From positions 121,451-185,450 of the forward strand of contig CAIVEW010000073.1 in the NCBI GenBank assembly GCA_903905065.1: a stretch of 64,000 bases of DNA, given 5' to 3'. This document shows positions 35,682 through 45,130 of the stretch, in pieces (within the stretch, counting starts at the first letter, position 1; every line of letters begins with the position of its first letter). The notes under the pieces were generated by a model. It was not told the origin of the DNA and made no database searches. It saw nothing but the letters and a program-made list of their open reading frames with translations. The DNA is from an uncultured Bacteroidota bacterium (GTDB lineage: Bacteria; Bacteroidota; Bacteroidia; Chitinophagales; Chitinophagaceae). The position numbers were made by a program, and so were the translations under genes.

Positions 35682-37265
35682 TCACTCTTTCACCACCTTC
35701 CCGGCAAACTCACCGTTCACTTTTATGAGGAACATTCCGGAGGGCAGGTCGTTCAGGTTGACGGTTACTTGCTCTGCGTTGAATTTCCGATTATATACCT
35801 CAGCGCCGGCTCCGGTAAGAATGACGACGGTCTTTATATCGTTAATACCTCCCGGCAGGGGCACCACGGAGATCAACAGTTCATCTTTTGAAGGATTGGG
35901 TGTTATTTTCACCCGTTCCGCAAACGTCTGCACATGAGCGAGTTCTTCGTCATTTTTTTTCACGGGTTTTGCCCGCGCAGTGTCTCCCAAAACCACGGTT
36001 TGGATAAACTTCTTTTTGGCGGCAGGAGAGAGCACATTATTCAGTATAAGCCTGTAGCCGGGTGAGTTGGGATGCAGCCTAAGATCTGTGGGTGGGTTAT
36101 TAATGCTGTGCTGGTAGTCCTCAGGATCGTGGCCGCCATAAAATGTCCAGGTGCCATCTCCGTATTCGCCATGAATGTATCGTGCTTCATTCACCTTCGC
36201 AAAATCGCCCAATATCAATACACCCGGTTTTATTACTTCTTTGCGGAAAGCGGTTGTCTGCCCCATAAAGCCTTTAACCGTGTCGGTATGGTTTTGGCAG
36301 AGCATAGCAGCTCCGGGATCGAACTTTGCCGGGAAGGATATCAGCCTGAAGTAATCACTGTCCTTCATAACGTGCCTGAAATTGGTGTTGTCGATCGTAG
36401 AATATTCATATTCCATGGGATTTGTGGAAATAATAAAATCCCGGAATGCGAAACACTTTGTAAAGTCAAGTTTACTCTGTGCTTTAGGGTCCATTTTGTC
36501 TCCGTCAAAAGGGGTATCGCATATATCGGTTCCTTCTGCGGCAAGTGCAATATCATAAGTGTCCGTAGCAGAGCACATGGCAAACAGGTTGCCACCGGTA
36601 GCTACGAAGTCGCGGATCTTCTTTACCACCGCCAGTTGCATCTGCGATACTTTTTTGAACCCACGCCGTGCCGCTGTGGCTTCTGCAGCGCTCTTGTCAT
36701 TTATATACCAGGAAGCATTGCGATACAGGCCCCAGAACTTTCCATACTGACCGGTAAAGTCTTCGTGGTGCAGGTGCAGCCAATCATACTTGTCCAGGCC
36801 GCCCGCAAGTACTTCATCGGCATATAGCTTATCAAACGGTATTTCGGCGTACGTGAGCGCCAGCGTCACGGCATCATCCCAGGGCTCTTTGTTCAGTGGT
36901 GTATACACCGCTATTTTGGGCGCCTTCTCCAGCTTTATGATCTCCCCATTGAAATGTGGGTCTTTGATCTTTTTTGTGATAGCCGCATAGTCTGCATTGG
37001 TTATCTTTTTATAGGCTACCCCTCTTTGTATGCACAAAGCCTCCAGGTCCGGGGTATCGTCCATCACGAAACTGCCGCCTTTGTAGTTGAGCAGCCAATA
37101 AACGGGTTTATTATTCCTAAGAGAAGCAAAGGCAATGCCATACGCTTTCAAGTGGTTGGTTTGTCGGTGGGCATCCATGGGTATGAACAACTTTCCTGCT
37201 CTCGCCCCCGCACTTGCGCACAGGCTCAATACAAATATGACAAATAGCCTCAACTCCATTCTCAT
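35682..37265 (-). CDS. exported 'asparagine synthetase B'-labelled family protein with type IX sorting domain
   Basis: A 527-residue exported protein. The ATG at 37265 (or 37259) gives the signal peptide ELRLFVIFVLSLCASAGARA. The mature start KLFIPMDAHRQTNHLKAYGI is that of a Bacteroidota family that databases often label asparagine synthetase B. No glutaminase or ATP-pyrophosphatase motif is visible, so I would not accept that function. Features include HLHHEDFTGQYGKFW and a glutamine-amidotransferase-like KKIRDFVATGGNLFAMCSAT. The last ~75 residues are a type A sorting domain (ITPNPSKDELLISVV to FLIKVNGEFAGKVVK). Substrate unknown. Confidence 0.78.
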   Translation of the reverse strand: MRMELRLFVIFVLSLCASAGARAGKLFIPMDAHRQTNHLKAYGIAFASLRNNKPVYWLLNYKGGSFVMDDTPDLEALCIQRGVAYKKITNADYAAITKKIKDPHFNGEIIKLEKAPKIAVYTPLNKEPWDDAVTLALTYAEIPFDKLYADEVLAGGLDKYDWLHLHHEDFTGQYGKFWGLYRNASWYINDKSAAEATAARRGFKKVSQMQLAVVKKIRDFVATGGNLFAMCSATDTYDIALAAEGTDICDTPFDGDKMDPKAQSKLDFTKCFAFRDFIISTNPMEYEYSTIDNTNFRHVMKDSDYFRLISFPAKFDPGAAMLCQNHTDTVKGFMGQTTAFRKEVIKPGVLILGDFAKVNEARYIHGEYGDGTWTFYGGHDPEDYQHSINNPPTDLRLHPNSPGYRLILNNVLSPAAKKKFIQTVVLGDTARAKPVKKNDEELAHVQTFAERVKITPNPSKDELLISVVPLPGGINDIKTVVILTGAGAEVYNRKFNAEQVTVNLNDLPSGMFLIKVNGEFAGKVVKE

Positions 37266-37413
37266 CTTCCCAAGATAACAAGTAATCGTAAAAAGGGATG
37301 AGGGCAACTAATGGTTAACACCTTAATAACTACGCGTCGGTGGATGGTGTTTTCACTTCGTGCCTTTAAAATCGCTTCTTTATTTTATTTTTAAAATCTA
37401 ATCCCTGGCACTT

Positions 37414-39468
37414 ATGAAACGCTGGCCATTGCGCGAAGCATATTTCTGGGAGACTGCACCTTTTTTTCGGCTGCTGCTGCCTTTTGCTGCTGGTATTTTA
37501 TGTTATGACGCCAGCAGCTTTTCGCGTCAGGGGAGCGCCTTGCTTTTCATTATTTGTTTCCTGTTTGTGTTATTGGCTGGCGTAGTATACGGCCGGAGAA
37601 ATTATCCTCAGCTTATTTTTTTGCTGCAGGTCGTGATCGTGTTTTTCTTTGGTATGGCAGCCTCGTATTTTACGGATATCCGAAATGATAAGGTTTGGTT
37701 TGGCAACGGGATAAAGGAGAACACCGATTACCTGGTACGGATAACTGATGCGCCCGCGGAAAAAGAAAATTCATGGAAGGTGCCTGCGCGCGTGATTAGC
37801 GTTGTCAACGACGGCAAGGTGTCAACAGCGTCCGGGGATGCATTTATATATCTCTATAAAGATCGTTTCCCCCTGCGGCTGCGCAAGGGCGATACCATAC
37901 TGGTGCCCGGTAAATGGCAGCCGATAAGAAATGCCGGCAACCCTTTTGAGTTCGACTATGCAGCCTATTGCCGGCGCAACGGGATCTACTACCAGCAAAG
38001 CTGCTCACCGAATGATATACGTCTTTATGCAACCGGGGAACCGGGAGATGCAAGCATGGCATCGCGCGCGCATGACTGGTGCATGGCACAACTAGCCAAG
38101 TACATCACCGAGCCAAAAACGAAGGGCCTGATACAAGCCATGCTCCTTGGTGATGAGGTAAACCTTGATGAAGACCTTCGCCAATCGTATTCAGAAACAG
38201 GCATCATCCACATCATTGCCATTTCAGGCGGTAATGTCACGATCTTCTTCCTGGCCATATCGGGCGCGTTATGGTGGCTGCGACATAAAAAGCATTTATG
38301 GGTGAAGTATGCGATAGCGCTGCCACTGGTTTGGTTTTATGTAGTGATGGCCGGTGCGCCACCTTCGGCAGTGAGGGCTGCTATTATGTTCTCCTTACTC
38401 GCGTTTTCCGTGATATTGCAGAAGGGGTACAATGGCCCCAATCAATTATTAGCTACTGCCTTCCTGCTCTTGTGTGCGCAGCCGATGTGGCTATTCTCGG
38501 TTGGCTTCCAGTTGTCGTTTGTGGCCGTGTTATCGTTGATACTGTTTTATAAACCGGTGTACAAATGGTTGTCTCCAACAAATAAACTTGCGAAATTGCT
38601 GTGGGGTACTGTTGCTGCCAGCATTTCGGCAGAAATACTGGCTGCGCCGCTGGTCGTTTATTATTTCCACATGTTCCCGCTGCTGTTCATTGTTGCTAAT
38701 GCGCTGGCATACCTGTTTATGGGTTTTGTACTTTTTGCCGGCATGGCGGTGATCTTATTTAGTTGGTTCCCCGCATTGGCAAAGCTTATTGGTGTTTGTG
38801 TTGTCTGGACGGTAACCGTTTTTGACAAAATAGTGGTTTGGCTGCAAAGCCTTAACCCGGTATCATTTCATTTCCTGGTGCTGACCGGGACTGAACTGAT
38901 ATTGGTGTATCTCGTGATCATGGGCTTCTCTTTGTTCTCTATGAAGCAACAAAAAGCGGGATTGTTTACCGGTATGGCTGCGGCGTGCATTTTACTTATT
39001 CTTTTGTCGAACGAAGAATGGGTAAGGCTGCACCAACAAAAGCTGATTGTGTACAATACGCCAAAAACAAACCACATAGAGCTAATAACGGGAGGCGAGT
39101 ATGCTGTGTTGAGTACCGACACCGCCACAAAAAAGACGGCCTATGCTGTGAAGCCGGCACATATCGGCTGGCGGGCATGGCGGCAGAACAGCGATGAGAC
39201 AAATGAGATCACCTACGTCAATGGAAGGTCCTTTCTCATTTTGAATAGGGAAATTGATACAGGAGCACATTTTCCGGTTGATTACCTCGTGATCAACTAT
39301 TCCGGGCAACCTGGTGTGGCGCAATTGAAGGCTGTTTTTTCGCCATCGTTAATCATAGCGGGTAATAATCTTAACGAGATGCAGCGGGAGAAATTTGTAA
39401 AGGATGGTGCGGATGCAGGTATCAGGATCTATGCGGTGGCGGATAGCGGGGCGTTTGTGCTGGAATAG
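37414..39468 (+). CDS. comEC: ComEC/Rec2 family competence-type membrane protein
   Basis: A 684-residue polytopic protein. The N-terminal DUF4131-like part (LRKGDTILVPGKWQPIRNAG, NPFEFDYAAYCRRNGIYYQQ) precedes the Competence domain (SGGNVTIFFLAISGALWWLR, APPSAVRAAIMFSLLAFSV, GFQLSFVAVLSLILFYKPVY). The C-terminal ~150 residues are soluble but lack the HxHxDH motif of the metallo-beta-lactamase domain found in full-length ComEC. This looks like the short Bacteroidota form. It is predicted to pass DNA across the inner membrane. Followed by a GTAGAGACG-type hairpin. Confidence 0.88.
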   Translation: MKRWPLREAYFWETAPFFRLLLPFAAGILCYDASSFSRQGSALLFIICFLFVLLAGVVYGRRNYPQLIFLLQVVIVFFFGMAASYFTDIRNDKVWFGNGIKENTDYLVRITDAPAEKENSWKVPARVISVVNDGKVSTASGDAFIYLYKDRFPLRLRKGDTILVPGKWQPIRNAGNPFEFDYAAYCRRNGIYYQQSCSPNDIRLYATGEPGDASMASRAHDWCMAQLAKYITEPKTKGLIQAMLLGDEVNLDEDLRQSYSETGIIHIIAISGGNVTIFFLAISGALWWLRHKKHLWVKYAIALPLVWFYVVMAGAPPSAVRAAIMFSLLAFSVILQKGYNGPNQLLATAFLLLCAQPMWLFSVGFQLSFVAVLSLILFYKPVYKWLSPTNKLAKLLWGTVAASISAEILAAPLVVYYFHMFPLLFIVANALAYLFMGFVLFAGMAVILFSWFPALAKLIGVCVVWTVTVFDKIVVWLQSLNPVSFHFLVLTGTELILVYLVIMGFSLFSMKQQKAGLFTGMAAACILLILLSNEEWVRLHQQKLIVYNTPKTNHIELITGGEYAVLSTDTATKKTAYAVKPAHIGWRAWRQNSDETNEITYVNGRSFLILNREIDTGAHFPVDYLVINYSGQPGVAQLKAVFSPSLIIAGNNLNEMQREKFVKDGADAGIRIYAVADSGAFVLE

Positions 39469-39498
39469 AAGAATTATTATAATTCGGTTATCCGTGGA

Positions 39499-39527
39499 GT
39501 AGAGACGTTGCATTGCAACGTCTCTAC
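39499..39527. repeat. GTAGAGACG-type hairpin repeat, copy 1
   Basis: A perfect 14-bp inverted repeat with a 1-nt centre (39499-39512 and 39514-39527), 30 bp after the comEC stop codon. Related copies at 45080-45108 and 45131-45158. Confidence 0.85.
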
Positions 39528-39631
39528 TTGCTTTGTTTTTTGGAGCAAGTTCTTAAAGTATTCCCAAAACGCCAGCTTGATTCCCAATTGCTACCTGCCA
39601 TTGATTAGTTTTACATAATATAATATCCGAT

Positions 39632-40366
39632 TTGCGCATAGTATTACTTATCTGTTTCACTTTATTTGTGTCTGTTGGTGTGCGTAGCCAAACACTAAGA
39701 GGCATTGTTATTGATGGAGAGACAAAACAGCCGCTGTACCTTGTTAATGCAGTGGACAATGCCAGTTCACAATCAACCGCGACGGACGAGCGGGGGATGT
39801 TTGTTCTGCCGGTAAAAAATGGCGAAGTAATATCATTCTCCTATATAGGGTATCACACCATACAGCGGCTGGCTACAACGGATAGTGTGCTGACGGTTGC
39901 TATGTTCCCGCTAAGCGTGAGCCTGCAGGAGTATATATTGCATCCTGATTACACGCCCTATCAGAAAGACTCTGCTGAAATGGCTACCCGCTACAGCACC
40001 GAACTGAATAAAAAGCCGATAAAAGTCGGGTTTAACAGCGCAAATGGCGGCGGGTTTTCCGGCCTGATCGGCGCACCGGTGCAGAAACTGTCTAAAAGCT
40101 ACAAACAAAACAAAAAATTCAAAGAGAATTATAAGAAGGACCAGGAGCAGAAATTTATTGATACCCGCTATACGCCAGAGCTCACCTCGGCACTTACCGG
40201 CTTCGCAGGTGACAGCCTGGCTATCTTTATGAACACTTATCCGATGGAGTACAAATTTGCACGTACAGCTACCGACCTGGAGCTGAAGATGTGGATAAGG
40301 CAAAATTATAAGGATTACCTGAAGCCGAAAAAACAAACAGCCGTACCGGCAAATAGCGGGCAATAA
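39632..40366 (+). CDS. exported carboxypeptidase-regulatory-like domain protein
   Basis: A 244-residue protein starting with TTG at 39632; no ATG or GTG is available between it and the in-frame stop upstream. A signal peptide (RIVLLICFTLFVSVGVRSQ) leads into a CarboxypepD_reg-like domain (LRGIVIDGETKQPLYLVNAV, ISFSYIGYHTIQRL). The rest is polar and basic with no recognised fold. It has the N-terminal domain of TonB receptors but no barrel, a common stand-alone type in Bacteroidota. Outer-membrane or periplasmic location is inferred. Confidence 0.78.
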   Translation: MRIVLLICFTLFVSVGVRSQTLRGIVIDGETKQPLYLVNAVDNASSQSTATDERGMFVLPVKNGEVISFSYIGYHTIQRLATTDSVLTVAMFPLSVSLQEYILHPDYTPYQKDSAEMATRYSTELNKKPIKVGFNSANGGGFSGLIGAPVQKLSKSYKQNKKFKENYKKDQEQKFIDTRYTPELTSALTGFAGDSLAIFMNTYPMEYKFARTATDLELKMWIRQNYKDYLKPKKQTAVPANSGQ

Positions 40367-40405
40367 GCCGGGGCTAAAACTCTTTGACCGCTATAATACA
40401 TGATA

Positions 40406-40423
40406 CTTAGTTGAATAACTAAG
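40406..40423. other. small hairpin in the gap before the RND transporter gene
   Basis: A perfect 7-bp stem (CTTAGTT/AACTAAG) with loop GAAT, without a T-run. It lies 40 bp after the preceding stop codon and may be a weak terminator or leader structure. Confidence 0.3.
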
Positions 40424-40496
40424 CACACTTAGGTGGAATTTGGGCTAATCTCATCATTTAGCACCCGTTGGCGACCATGTTTCCCTCGCTTTTTCT

Positions 40497-40508
40497 TACT
40501 TTTACCGC
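40497..40508 (+). promoter_or_regulatory. -7 type element TACTTTTACCGC of the RND transporter gene
   Basis: Ends 20 bp before the ATG at 40529. A member of the TAYTTTTACCGC group. Confidence 0.45.
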
Positions 40509-40528
40509 CTTAACTACACGCATGCTTC

Positions 40529-42922
40529 ATGTGGCATAAAATAGCCGCTTTTATCATTAAATACCGCATTGCGCTGCTGATAACTCTATTGGCCAGCACA
40601 GCCATAATGGGTTATTTTGCCGCGCAGGTAAAGATCAGCTATGAATTTACCGCAGCGGTACCCACCGATAATCCCAAATATATAGAATATCAGAATTTCC
40701 GGAAGCAATTTGGCGAAGATGGAAACCTGATGGTGATAGGGGTACGGTCAAAAGAGTTTTTCTCTCCCGCTTTCTTTAATGACTATGCTGTATTGGCAAA
40801 GCAAATAGCGGCCGTACATGCTGTGGAGAATGTGCTCAGTATACCAGGCGCTATTACGCTGATCAAGGACACGGCAACGGAAAAGTTGAGAGTTGTCCAG
40901 ATCGCAGGGAACCCACCGTTTGCCAACACGGACAGCATAAAGCAAACATTCCTTAACCTCCCATTTTATAAGGGCTTTCTATATAATCCCGAAACAGATG
41001 CCTACATGATGGCGGTGCGCATTGATAAGATCGTGCTTAATTCAAAAGACCGGGCGGGCGTAATTAATGAGATCCTGGCTCTTGGCGATGCGTTTGGTAA
41101 AAAGCACAATACCGAAATGCATTATTCCGGGCTGCCGCTGATACGTACGGCGATGGCCATGAAGGTGCAGTCTGAAATGAGGTTGTTCCTCATACTATCT
41201 TTTGTGCTCACGGCAGTAATACTTGTATTGTTTTTCCGGGCGTTCACGGCAGTGTTATCGTCTATGCTGGTGGTGGCTATTGGGGTTGTCTGGTCTATGG
41301 GCACCATTGTATTGCTGGGTTACAAGATCACCATACTAACAGCGCTCATACCGCCTCTTGTGGTGGTGATAGGCATTCCAAATTGTGTGTACCTGCTGAA
41401 CCGCTACCATTATGAGTACCATAAGAATCCCAACAAAATGAAGTCGCTGCTGCGCATGGTAGACAGGATGGGTATTGTCACTTTCTTCACCAATCTTACT
41501 GCGGCAATAGGTTTCGGGGTGTTCTTTTTTACAAAAAGTACGTTACTCAAAGAATTCGGTCTTGTTGCGGGCATAAATATTCTCGCCTTGTTTTTTATCT
41601 CCCTGGTTTTTATCCCGGCGTTTTTCAGTTTTCTGCCGCCGCCCAAAACAAAACATACCAGCTATTTGGAGAAGGGATGGATCACCAAGTTACTGACCCG
41701 CATTACCAACTGGGTTTTCGGCCACCGGGTATGGATATACAGTTTCACTATTGCCATTTGTGTTTTTTCTGCTATAGGGCTTTCCCGGCTGAAGAACGAG
41801 GCGCATATAGTAGATGACCTTCCCAAATCAGATAAGGTATATGTGGACCTGAAATTCTTTGAGAAGAACTTCAAGGGCGTGATGCCGCTGGAGATAATCA
41901 TTGATACTAAAAGGAAACGCGGTGTTGTGTCCACGCTTAATGTGGTACGGAAAATGGATGAACTAGGCGCCATACTGGAAAGTAACCCGGAAATAGGACA
42001 CCCGATATCCATAGCAAACGGGATAAAGTTTGCCAGTCAGCAATTTTTTGGCGGAGATACTTCTTATTACAGTGTTCCCAGCGATTTTGGTGCGGCATTC
42101 CTGCAGCCTTATCTCTCTGCAAAAGGCGGCAGCGGCAAAGACAGCACCTTCAGTAAACTGCTGAATTCTTTCATAGACAGCAATAAGCAAAAGGCGCGTA
42201 TCACGGTGAATATGGCCGATGTAGGCACGTATCGCCTTCCTGCGCTGCTGGCTAAAGTGCGCCCTGAAGTGTACCGGATCTTCGACAGTACCAAGTACAA
42301 TGTCACTTTCACCGGTACCAGCATTACCTTCCTGGAGGGCAGTAAGTTTATTGTAAATAGCCTCCGCGACAGCCTCATACTGGCATTTCTTATCATATTT
42401 GGTTGTATGATATTATTATTCCGTTCGTGGAGAATATTACTCATTTCCATAGTGGTAAATATTGTCCCGCTGCTCATAACCGCCGGGCTTATGGGCTGGA
42501 TAGGTATTCGTATAAAGCCATCAACAGTGCTTGTATTCAGCGTGGCGCTGGGCATTACTATCGATGTCACGATCAGGTTCCTGGTCAATTTTAAGCAAGA
42601 GCTTGCGCGGCACGATGATAGTATAGCAGATACAGTGCACAGAACAATTCATGATACGGGGTTAAGTATAATATATACCTCGCTGATACTTACTGCCGGC
42701 TTCGGGGTTTTTGCACTCTCGCAGTTCGATGGTACAAAGGCGCTTGGGTACCTTACTTCCATCACATTGCTGCTGGCCATGGTTACCAACCTCATCCTGC
42801 TGCCTGCGTTGCTGCTGTGGATGGACAAGGTGATAGAGAAGAAGAACAATGCGATTGCGTTCCTTATGGACGAGGAAGACACTGACCCTATAAAACTAAC
42901 TGATGATTCGCTAATTGAGTAA
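40529..42922 (+). CDS. RND superfamily (MMPL-type) transporter
   Basis: A 797-residue inner membrane protein with 12 predicted membrane segments in two halves, each preceded by a large exported loop (after TM1, residues about 35-190, and after TM7). Motifs: VVVAIGVVWSMGTIVLLGYK, IPPLVVVIGIPNCVYLLNRY and the second-half VLVFSVALGITIDVTIRFLV. The class includes hopanoid, mycolate and drug exporters, and no gene for an adaptor protein or outer membrane channel accompanies it. The fatty acid hydroxylase gene 21 bp downstream hints at a lipid substrate (inference). Confidence 0.9.
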   Translation: MWHKIAAFIIKYRIALLITLLASTAIMGYFAAQVKISYEFTAAVPTDNPKYIEYQNFRKQFGEDGNLMVIGVRSKEFFSPAFFNDYAVLAKQIAAVHAVENVLSIPGAITLIKDTATEKLRVVQIAGNPPFANTDSIKQTFLNLPFYKGFLYNPETDAYMMAVRIDKIVLNSKDRAGVINEILALGDAFGKKHNTEMHYSGLPLIRTAMAMKVQSEMRLFLILSFVLTAVILVLFFRAFTAVLSSMLVVAIGVVWSMGTIVLLGYKITILTALIPPLVVVIGIPNCVYLLNRYHYEYHKNPNKMKSLLRMVDRMGIVTFFTNLTAAIGFGVFFFTKSTLLKEFGLVAGINILALFFISLVFIPAFFSFLPPPKTKHTSYLEKGWITKLLTRITNWVFGHRVWIYSFTIAICVFSAIGLSRLKNEAHIVDDLPKSDKVYVDLKFFEKNFKGVMPLEIIIDTKRKRGVVSTLNVVRKMDELGAILESNPEIGHPISIANGIKFASQQFFGGDTSYYSVPSDFGAAFLQPYLSAKGGSGKDSTFSKLLNSFIDSNKQKARITVNMADVGTYRLPALLAKVRPEVYRIFDSTKYNVTFTGTSITFLEGSKFIVNSLRDSLILAFLIIFGCMILLFRSWRILLISIVVNIVPLLITAGLMGWIGIRIKPSTVLVFSVALGITIDVTIRFLVNFKQELARHDDSIADTVHRTIHDTGLSIIYTSLILTAGFGVFALSQFDGTKALGYLTSITLLLAMVTNLILLPALLLWMDKVIEKKNNAIAFLMDEEDTDPIKLTDDSLIE

Positions 42923-42927
42923 TTTGT

Positions 42928-42939
42928 TATTTTTACCGC
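42928..42939 (+). promoter_or_regulatory. -7 type element TATTTTTACCGC before the fatty acid hydroxylase gene
   Basis: Only 4 bp from the ATG at 42944. If it is functional, the transcript would begin at or inside the start codon, so either a leaderless mRNA or a non-functional look-alike is implied. Confidence 0.3.
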
Positions 42940-42943
42940 GGCT

Positions 42944-43570
42944 ATGGAAATAGAGAAAATAAAGAATAAAGGACAGGCAAGGCTATTCAGGAGTGACTAC
43001 ATGGAGATGATGACAAAGACCCATCCGATAGTAGTCTACTGTATGTATTTTCCTGTTATTGCTTTTATGCTTTATTATGGTGCCACCCATAAAGGATTAT
43101 CGGTGGGGCTGGAACTTTTACTTTTTCTAGGCGGTACCCTGTTCTGGACGTTTTTCGAATACCTGATGCACCGCTTCCTGTTTCATATGGTCGTGGAAAG
43201 TCCGCGTGCTAAGAAGATCGTTTATACCATGCACGGCGTACATCATGAGTATCCACGCGACAAGGAACGTCTTTTTATGCCGCCCGTGCCCAGCCTCATT
43301 TTGGCCGTTATCATATTCAGCACCATGTATTACCTTATGGGATGGCGGGCATTATCCTTTTTCCCCGGCTTCCTGTTTGGCTACATTTGTTACGGCTCTA
43401 TGCACTACGCTATTCATGCCTTTGCCCCGCCAAAATTCATGAAGGCCCTCTGGCGCAACCACCATCTGCACCACTACAAAGCCCCGGAGAAGGGTTTCGG
43501 GGTGAGCTCGGTATTGTGGGACGTGGTATTTGGGACGGTGCCGAAGAAGGAAGAAACTCCAAGCCACTGA
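42944..43570 (+). CDS. fatty acid hydroxylase / sterol desaturase family protein
   Basis: A 208-residue integral membrane di-iron enzyme. The His clusters are intact: EYLMHRFLFH, MHGVHHEYPRD, HYAIHAF and WRNHHLHHYKAPEKGFGVSS. The pattern and short length match 2-hydroxylase-type members acting on fatty acyl chains of (sphingo)lipids. Four membrane segments flank the His boxes. It follows the RND transporter gene by 21 bp on the same strand, so an operon linked to envelope lipid handling is plausible. Confidence 0.9.
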   Translation: MEIEKIKNKGQARLFRSDYMEMMTKTHPIVVYCMYFPVIAFMLYYGATHKGLSVGLELLLFLGGTLFWTFFEYLMHRFLFHMVVESPRAKKIVYTMHGVHHEYPRDKERLFMPPVPSLILAVIIFSTMYYLMGWRALSFFPGFLFGYICYGSMHYAIHAFAPPKFMKALWRNHHLHHYKAPEKGFGVSSVLWDVVFGTVPKKEETPSH

Positions 43571-43647
43571 TATTCTGCTATTCTTTGGCCACCTGGTTAT
43601 GTTTTCCCATCATTCTGCGTATTTTTATAGTACAGCCTGATAGCCTC

Positions 43648-45063
43648 ATGAAGTTAACTCATTGCTTTCTTATCGTCGTCTTATCCTTTAATATGTCAGC
43701 CTCTGCACAAAGTAAAGAAAAACTCAATGACTCATTGTTCACCATCGTCAAGAACTATGTCAACTTACAGAACGGCGATGCACTGTACGCAATGCTCGAT
43801 GATGATTTTAAAGCTAAATTCCCGAAAGAGACATTTTTACTGGTACTTAAGAGCGGCCTTTATCCCCTCGGTGCAATAATACAATCGTCCTTCATGGAGA
43901 TAAAGGATGGCGTGAGCAGTTATAAAACGGAATGCACTAACGCCATGCTGCAATTCAAGATAGGTGCTGATAAAGATGGTAAGATCGCCCATCTACAGTT
44001 CCTGCCCTACAAGGAACCCGTTGCCAACAAGAGTTATACAGTAGCTTCGGACAATCCGATGAGAACAGCACTGGACAGCGAGGTGGACGATGTTGCCCGG
44101 CGATATATCAACAAGGTAAACACAGTGGGTCTGAGCATTGGTGTTGTGAAAGATGGCGATACCTACACCTATGGCTATGGCGCTACTGCAAAGGACAACG
44201 GACATATACCCAGCCCGGACGCCATATTCGAGATCGGATCTATCACCAAAACATTTACGGCTACGCTATTAGCTTATTATGTAGAGGAAGGAAAAGTTGC
44301 TCTTTCAGACCCGATAACAAAATATCTGCCCGATTCAGTCGCTGCCAATAAGGACCTGCAAAAGATAACGTTACAGAATCTTGCCAATCATACATCAGGG
44401 TTGCCCAGGCTGCCCGCTAATTTATTACTGACTGCCGCGACCATGGCCGATCCTTATAAGGGTTACAACAAAGAAAAATTGTTTGCCTACCTTAAAAAAT
44501 GCGAGTTGGCGTCAGTGCCAGGTGAAAAATATGCCTACTCGAACCTGGCTGCCGGTTTGCTGGGCACCATATTGGAAGGTGTCTCCGGAAAGACTTATGA
44601 GGAAATGGCAACAGATATTATTTGCAAGCCGCTGCATATGAACAATACCGTACAGCATCCTGATGCAAAGCAAAAAGAACAGGAGGTGAAAGTATATAAC
44701 GATAAGGGCGAGCCCGTGCAGATGTGGAATATGGATGCACTTGCCGGCGCAGGCGCTCTTCGTTCATCTCTGCATGATATGCTGCAGTATGCGCAGGCCA
44801 ATATGAAAGAGAAAAAAGGCAGTTTATCAAAGGCGATGACGCTTACCCACCACATCACGTATGATAAAGAAATGACCATAGGCCTGGGCTGGCACATGGG
44901 CAAAACAAAGGATGATAACTATATATGGCACAACGGCGGCACAGGAGGTAGCAGCAGCTACATGGCGTTCTCCCCGGAAAAAAAAATAGCAGTAGTTGTG
45001 TTATCTAATTCTGCTGAGAGTACAGATGCCGTGGGGCTGGATATTTTTAAGGCGCTGCAATGA
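43648..45063 (+). CDS. exported serine hydrolase (beta-lactamase/PBP class C-like)
   Basis: A 471-residue protein. The ATG at 43648 gives a signal peptide (MKLTHCFLIVVLSFNMSASAQ); the longer frame from 43342 is an artefact overlapping the previous gene. Residues 25-125 form a DUF3887-like NTF2-type domain. The catalytic domain has Ser198-x-x-Lys201 (GSITKTF), the Tyr-Ser-Asn triad in KYAYSNLAAG and His-Asn-Gly in WHNGGTGG. Family activities include esterase, D-aminopeptidase and beta-lactamase, so a resistance role should not be assumed. It is followed by GTAGAGACG-type hairpins. Confidence 0.9.
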   Translation: MKLTHCFLIVVLSFNMSASAQSKEKLNDSLFTIVKNYVNLQNGDALYAMLDDDFKAKFPKETFLLVLKSGLYPLGAIIQSSFMEIKDGVSSYKTECTNAMLQFKIGADKDGKIAHLQFLPYKEPVANKSYTVASDNPMRTALDSEVDDVARRYINKVNTVGLSIGVVKDGDTYTYGYGATAKDNGHIPSPDAIFEIGSITKTFTATLLAYYVEEGKVALSDPITKYLPDSVAANKDLQKITLQNLANHTSGLPRLPANLLLTAATMADPYKGYNKEKLFAYLKKCELASVPGEKYAYSNLAAGLLGTILEGVSGKTYEEMATDIICKPLHMNNTVQHPDAKQKEQEVKVYNDKGEPVQMWNMDALAGAGALRSSLHDMLQYAQANMKEKKGSLSKAMTLTHHITYDKEMTIGLGWHMGKTKDDNYIWHNGGTGGSSSYMAFSPEKKIAVVVLSNSAESTDAVGLDIFKALQ

Positions 45064-45079
45064 TTGTCCCATTACTATT

Positions 45080-45108
45080 GCAGAGACGTTGCAGTGCAGC
45101 GTCTCTAC
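45080..45108. repeat. GTAGAGACG-type hairpin repeat, copy 2
   Basis: Arms 45080-45093 and 45095-45108, 14 bp with two non-Watson-Crick positions. It lies 17 bp after the serine hydrolase stop and may also end transcription. Confidence 0.8.
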
Positions 45109-45130
45109 GTACGAACAAAGCTGGCCACAT

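Noticed and set aside
35682..37265. True asparagine synthetase B
   Set aside because: No Cys2 glutaminase site or ATP-pyrophosphatase motif; it is an exported protein with a type IX sorting domain.
43342..43647. 102-codon extension of the serine hydrolase
   Set aside because: It overlaps the fatty acid hydroxylase gene in another frame and would bury the signal peptide that starts at 43648.
43648..45063. Antibiotic-resistance beta-lactamase
   Set aside because: SxxK/YxN/HxG are shared by many esterases and peptidases; the N-terminal DUF3887-like domain points to a different role.
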